From positions 1 through 8,374 of the forward strand of contig JAGSPR010000394.1 of assembly GCA_018262455.1 (NCBI GenBank): DNA of 8,374 nucleotides, given 5' to 3'. A program made the position numbers and the translations under genes. Positions within the stretch are counted from its first letter, which is position 1. Every line of letters begins with the position of its first letter. Positions 5,879-8,374 of this stretch are shown piece by piece. The notes beneath the pieces were generated by a model that made no database searches, was not told where the DNA came from, and saw nothing but the letters and a program-made list of their open reading frames with translations. The DNA is from Deltaproteobacteria bacterium. GTDB lineage: Bacteria; Myxococcota; Polyangia; Haliangiales; Haliangiaceae.

Positions 5879-6834
5879 ATGCGTATGCGCACCTACCACT
5901 TCGCACTGTCGAGCTGGCTCGCCCTTGTCGCCGCCTGTTCCGATTCGAACCAGCGCAGCCAGCCCGACGGTGGTGGCCTCGATGGCAGCCTCGGCAACGC
6001 CGGGGTCACCGTGATCGATCTGGGCGCGGTCCAGACCGGGCAGCCGACCACGCTCATGATCGGCGAGCACGTGCTCGGCTTCCACATCGTCGTGACCACC
6101 GATGACTCCAACATCGGGACCGTCGGCGTCGACGTGATCGAGAGCCCGACCGGCGACAAGGTCCTGGCCGACGATGTGCCCGAGGGCGGGGTGGCGCCGA
6201 TCGGATCGTCACCCTACGGCGTGGTCGCGGTGTCGGTGCCGCAGACGAGCTCGCGCGCGGCCATGCCGATCGAGGCCGGCACAGCTTGTTCGCCACCCTC
6301 GACCAGCTGTTCCAGCTCGGCCGGGGCAAGGTCGAGTTCGTCGCCATCGGCAGTCAGTTCGACTCGATCCCGGACGATCCGACACGGCTCGCGGCCCTGG
6401 CCGAGACCGTCGCGCCGGCCGATGGATTCGCGGCCCACTTCGTGTGGACCGATGGCCTCACGCTGTTCGGCAACGACGTCTGGGCCAACGGATCGTGGGT
6501 CCCGGGGACCTCGACCTTCGCGGGGCACTCGCTGTCCGGGATCGCCGTCGACGTGTCGAGTGGCTACCCCGCCGCCGCCGATGGCATGACCATGGTCCAC
6601 GAGCTCGGCCACTTCTTCGGCCTGTTCCACACCACCGAGCTGAACCGGAGCTTCCACGATCCGCTGATCGACACGCCCGAATGCGCCTCGTCGGCCGCCG
6701 TGTGCCCGGATGCGTCGAACATCATGTCTCCGAACTTCTACGGCGCGACCGGCGGCGTTGGCCTCGAGGCGACTGCACAGCAGCGTCGCGTGGTGTGGGG
6801 CTCGCCGATCTACACGGCAACCCCGGCTCCTTGA
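5879..6834 (+). pseudogene. Metzincin zinc-protease lipoprotein gene, frameshifted (likely internal deletion)
   Basis: The first frame starts at ATG 5879 (GAGGG 10 nt before) with a lipoprotein signal, MRMRTYHFALSSWLALVAAC, lipidated at Cys20. An N-terminal beta-rich domain follows (VTVIDLGAVQTGQ to VVAVSVPQTSS) up to MPIEAGT near 6283, after which it turns into Ser/Arg/Pro-rich out-of-frame sequence ending at 6589. The catalytic half continues in the frame shifted by -1 (LFATLDQLFQLGRGKVEF onward) to 6834. It has the full metzincin motif HELGHFFGLFH at 6598-6630 and a Met-turn SNIMSP around 6715-6732, ending with QQRRVVWGSPIY. Joined, the product would be about 318 residues. Related myxobacterial metzincins, as I recall them, have extra residues between the MPIEAGT-like and LFQLGRG-like parts, so a deletion of length not divisible by three is more likely than a one-base slip. 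Sequencing or assembly error remains possible. The catalytic half alone has a TTG at 6286 but no signal peptide. Confidence 0.8.
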
Positions 6835-6938
6835 GCTGCAGAGGTCCCGATCCCGATCGTGCCGCCTCCGACCATGAGGGTACGGCGGCGGTGCGAGCGT
6901 CTGCTCGCGGCAAGCGGGCCCGCGCCACCCGCCGTTGA

Positions 6939-6967
6939 CCACCGAGCTGGCCCGAGCTCGACGGTGG
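6939..6967. terminator. Hairpin between convergent genes, possible bidirectional terminator
   Basis: CCACCGAGCT (6939-6948) pairs with AGCTC (6955-6959) and GGTGG (6963-6967), giving two 5-bp stem blocks with a 3-nt bulge and a 6-nt loop. It sits between the metzincin stop (6834) and the CPBP-gene stop (6980). No T-tract is seen on either strand. Confidence 0.4.
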
Positions 6968-6979
6968 CAGGCGCACGCC

Positions 6980-8104
6980 CTAGATCGGCATCTGGACGTT
7001 GAAGGCCAGCGGGTTCTCGCCGGGGTCGAAGAGGTAGGCGGTCAGTGAACCCGCGAAGTCGATCCAGGCGTGTGCCGCCGTCGAGTGACGGAGGTCGTGG
7101 GTCTTCTCCTGGAGCCAGCCGAACGCCAGGCCCGCGCCCAGGGCCTGGAAGTACGCCGCCGGATCGAATCCGTACTGCGGGTTGATGACGTGGAACAGGC
7201 TGAACACGGTCGCCTGCCCGAGGTTCGCCCATCCTGGTCCCCACCACTCGCTCATCCCGCTCTGCACCACGCCGCGAAACAGGGCCTCCTCGCCTAGCCC
7301 GACATTGGCGTACTTGGGGCCGAGCACCGGCACTCCGAGCGAAAAGGCCGCGTACGGATCGACGTCGTGGCCGAAGATGTTGTCGGTGCGCTTGGGATTG
7401 CCCAGGTACAGGCCGTCGGGGTAGTTCTCGCGATGGAACGCGACCCTCAGCCCGACGCCAAGTGCGATGAACGTCGACGCGACGGCCATCGTGCGCCACT
7501 CGAACATGGCGGACGGGCTGACCGGGGCCAGCAGGAGATCGGTGTAGCTCGCCTTGTCGACCGGATGGCGGTAGCCGCGATCGCCGATGCGGCGGCGAGC
7601 CTCGCGGTAGGCGTCGAACACGCCGTACATGTGGATGTTGGCACCGACTCCCACCAGGTAGTGCCGGCCGAGGGCCTTGTCGTCGGTGGCGTGATCGAGC
7701 AGGAAGCCGCCGCCGATCAGGGCGGCCTCGGTTCCGAACAAGCCGGCCGCACGGCCCCAGTTGCCAACGTAGGCGTGGCCGGCGCCCGGGAACAAGAGGG
7801 CGAGCGTGGCGGCGAGCGCAGGTCTCGGCCCGCCCACCACTGCCGTCGTCGCCGGCTTGGTCACCATCGGGGCCGCCGGGCTGGTCACCGCAGGGAGCGC
7901 CGGGCTGGTGGCCCCAGGATCGACAGGGTTGCTCGCCGCCGGGTCCGCAGGTGCGGGCGCAGCCGGGTCCGCAGGTGCGGGCGCCGTCGGGTCCGCGGGT
8001 GTGGGCGCCGCCGGCGGTCCAGGCACGGGCTCAGGGCCAGGTGCTGCGGCGGCGAACGAAGGCAGGATCGCCAACGCGATCCACGACACGATAGCAAGAC
8101 GCAT
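6980..8104 (-). CDS. CPBP-family intramembrane glutamic protease with exported Pro/Ala-rich N-terminus
   Basis: This 374-residue protein starts at ATG 8104. Residues 1-21 are a Sec signal (MRLAIVSWIALAILPSFAAAA). Residues 22-92 are a Pro/Ala/Asp linker with 8-residue repeats. Residues 93-140 contain a TM2-like pair of hydrophobic segments around FPGAGHAYVGNWG. The C-terminal membrane domain has all three CPBP motifs: Glu272-Glu273-x-x-x-Arg277 (GEEALFRG), Phe301-x-x-x-His305 (FSLFH) and His345-x-x-x-Asp349 (HAWID). CPBP members (the type II CAAX protease Rce1 and bacteriocin-processing relatives) cleave substrates inside the membrane. The substrate here is unknown. A GTG start at 8128 would bury the signal peptide, whereas a GGAGGA lies directly before 8104. 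The gene converges on the metzincin gene and is preceded on its strand, 80 bp away, by a small membrane ORF. Family assignment is strong from the motifs. Confidence 0.9.
   Translation of the reverse strand: MRLAIVSWIALAILPSFAAAAPGPEPVPGPPAAPTPADPTAPAPADPAAPAPADPAASNPVDPGATSPALPAVTSPAAPMVTKPATTAVVGGPRPALAATLALLFPGAGHAYVGNWGRAAGLFGTEAALIGGGFLLDHATDDKALGRHYLVGVGANIHMYGVFDAYREARRRIGDRGYRHPVDKASYTDLLLAPVSPSAMFEWRTMAVASTFIALGVGLRVAFHRENYPDGLYLGNPKRTDNIFGHDVDPYAAFSLGVPVLGPKYANVGLGEEALFRGVVQSGMSEWWGPGWANLGQATVFSLFHVINPQYGFDPAAYFQALGAGLAFGWLQEKTHDLRHSTAAHAWIDFAGSLTAYLFDPGENPLAFNVQMPI
7938..8009 (-). repeat. Three 24-bp tandem repeats inside the CPBP gene linker
   Basis: Units 7938-7961, 7962-7985 and 7986-8009 share the core GGGTCCGC and differ by a few bases; the first two are nearly identical. 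Each encodes eight residues of the form ADPxAPAP. Flanking sequence contains decayed copies. The repeat is in frame, so copy-number change would only alter linker length. Confidence 0.85.
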
Positions 8105-8107
8105 GGG

Positions 8108-8113
8108 TCCTCC
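8108..8113 (-). promoter_or_regulatory. Ribosome binding site (GGAGGA) fixing the CPBP start
   Basis: GGAGGA reads on the minus strand 3 nt before the ATG at 8104. The spacing is short, but this is the best Shine-Dalgarno match in the window and favours 8104 over the GTG at 8128. Confidence 0.55.
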
Positions 8114-8130
8114 CCCGGAACGAAGCACTC

Positions 8131-8161
8131 ATCGTAACGTGGGCGGGGTGGTCGGAGCCAA
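8131..8161 (-). promoter_or_regulatory. Possible sigma70-type promoter for the CPBP gene
   Basis: On the minus strand TTGGCT (8161-8156) and TACGAT (8136-8131) each match 4 of 6 consensus bases, with a 19-nt spacer. Transcription would start near 8124, about 20 nt before the ATG, leaving room for the GGAGGA. The match is weak and the spacer is longer than the optimum. Confidence 0.25.
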
Positions 8162-8184
8162 TTCGCAGATGGTGACCGGCCGGA

Positions 8185-8374
8185 TCAGCGCGCATCGGGC
8201 AAGGTAGCCAACGCTCCGCAGGGCACATCCACCAGGTAGCCAGTCACCGAGCCACAGTCAAACACGTCCGTCGTGACCGGGCCGCGGCTGGGGCTGATCG
8301 TGATCGCGACGACGCCAGCAAACGACCCGATGAGCCACATCCCCGACGTCGCGATCATGATCACGGTACACACC
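8185..8374 (-). CDS. Small membrane protein or C-terminus of one (partial)
   Basis: The frame is open from the right edge to a TGA at 8185-8187. It encodes a hydrophobic segment (MWLIGSFAGVVAITI) followed by a short polar tail with two cysteines (DVFDCGSVTGY, then VDVPCGALATLPDAR). Third positions are mostly G or C. The first in-window ATG is at 8358, giving 57 residues with one membrane segment, but no ribosome site is visible before it. The real start may lie beyond the window, as may the GTG at 8373. I do not recognise the family. It lies 80 bp upstream of the CPBP gene on the same strand. Confidence 0.5.
   Translation of the reverse strand, partial: VCTVIMIATSGMWLIGSFAGVVAITISPSRGPVTTDVFDCGSVTGYLVDVPCGALATLPDAR

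Noticed and set aside
3640..5892. 750-codon open frame on the minus strand
   Set aside because: It is codon-aligned antisense to the HELTH lipoprotein gene, whose signal, zinc motif and codon bias are clear. The antisense product is Arg/Asp/Leu-rich with no domain.
5879..6834. Programmed frameshift in the metzincin gene
   Set aside because: No slippery heptamer or following stem is visible near 6280, and the junction seems to lack residues, so mutation or error is more likely.
6174..6942. Long overlapping open frames on both strands over the metzincin
   Set aside because: Their products are Arg/Pro/Gly-rich and without motifs, while the frame ending at 6834 carries the full metzincin signature.
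7938..8009. Tandem repeat as a CRISPR-like array
   Set aside because: Units are directly adjacent without spacers and encode an in-frame Pro/Ala linker.

Overview
The window is very GC-rich with strong G/C bias at third codon positions. It is dense in small exported lipoproteins with short signal peptides, and it carries metzincin and HExxH lipoproteins rich in Asp, Ala and Pro. This points to a Myxococcota genome (Kofleriaceae/Haliangiaceae-like). That placement is an inference from style and gene content; no marker gene is present.

Layout. (1) Positions 1-356, minus strand: the N-terminal part of an exported DUF3078-like beta-barrel protein that runs off the left edge. (2) Positions 495-1007, plus strand: a single-domain VOC (glyoxalase/extradiol dioxygenase fold) metalloenzyme. 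It converges with a maleylacetate-reductase-like enzyme (1004-1984, minus), and the two stop codons overlap in one CTAG. (3) Upstream of the reductase on the same strand lie a tiny Cys-rich lipoprotein (1990-2277) and a clan GH-A glycoside-hydrolase-like lipoprotein (2385-3566). The three may form one minus-strand transcription unit, with very tight spacing between the last two. (4) Positions 3567-4320 form a 754-bp stretch with no confident gene. It contains a cluster of short palindromes and a segment with coding-like composition on both strands. (5) Positions 4321-5751, plus strand: a lipoprotein with a HELTH zinc-peptidase motif, followed at once by a strong nested hairpin. (6) Positions 5879-6834, plus strand: a second lipoprotein zinc peptidase, a metzincin with HELGHFFGLFH and a Met-turn. 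It is broken by a frameshift near 6280, probably from an internal deletion. (7) Positions 6980-8104, minus strand: a CPBP-family intramembrane protease with a cleavable signal, a Pro/Ala repeat linker and a TM2-like segment. It converges on the metzincin across a hairpin. (8) Positions 8185-8374, minus strand: a small membrane protein or the C-terminus of one, cut by the right edge.

How the genes may work together. The VOC enzyme and the maleylacetate reductase both fit aromatic-ring degradation through maleylacetate, but no complete pathway is present. The remaining genes are mainly cell-envelope or surface hydrolases (glycosidase, two zinc peptidases, CPBP protease), as expected of a predatory or scavenging bacterium. 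I see no mobile element, CRISPR array, tRNA or rRNA, and no convincing new multi-gene system. The items most worth a second look are the broken metzincin, the coupling of the Cys-rich mini-lipoprotein to a cytosolic reductase, the CPBP architecture, the palindrome-bearing gap and the excess of GCGATCGC octamers.
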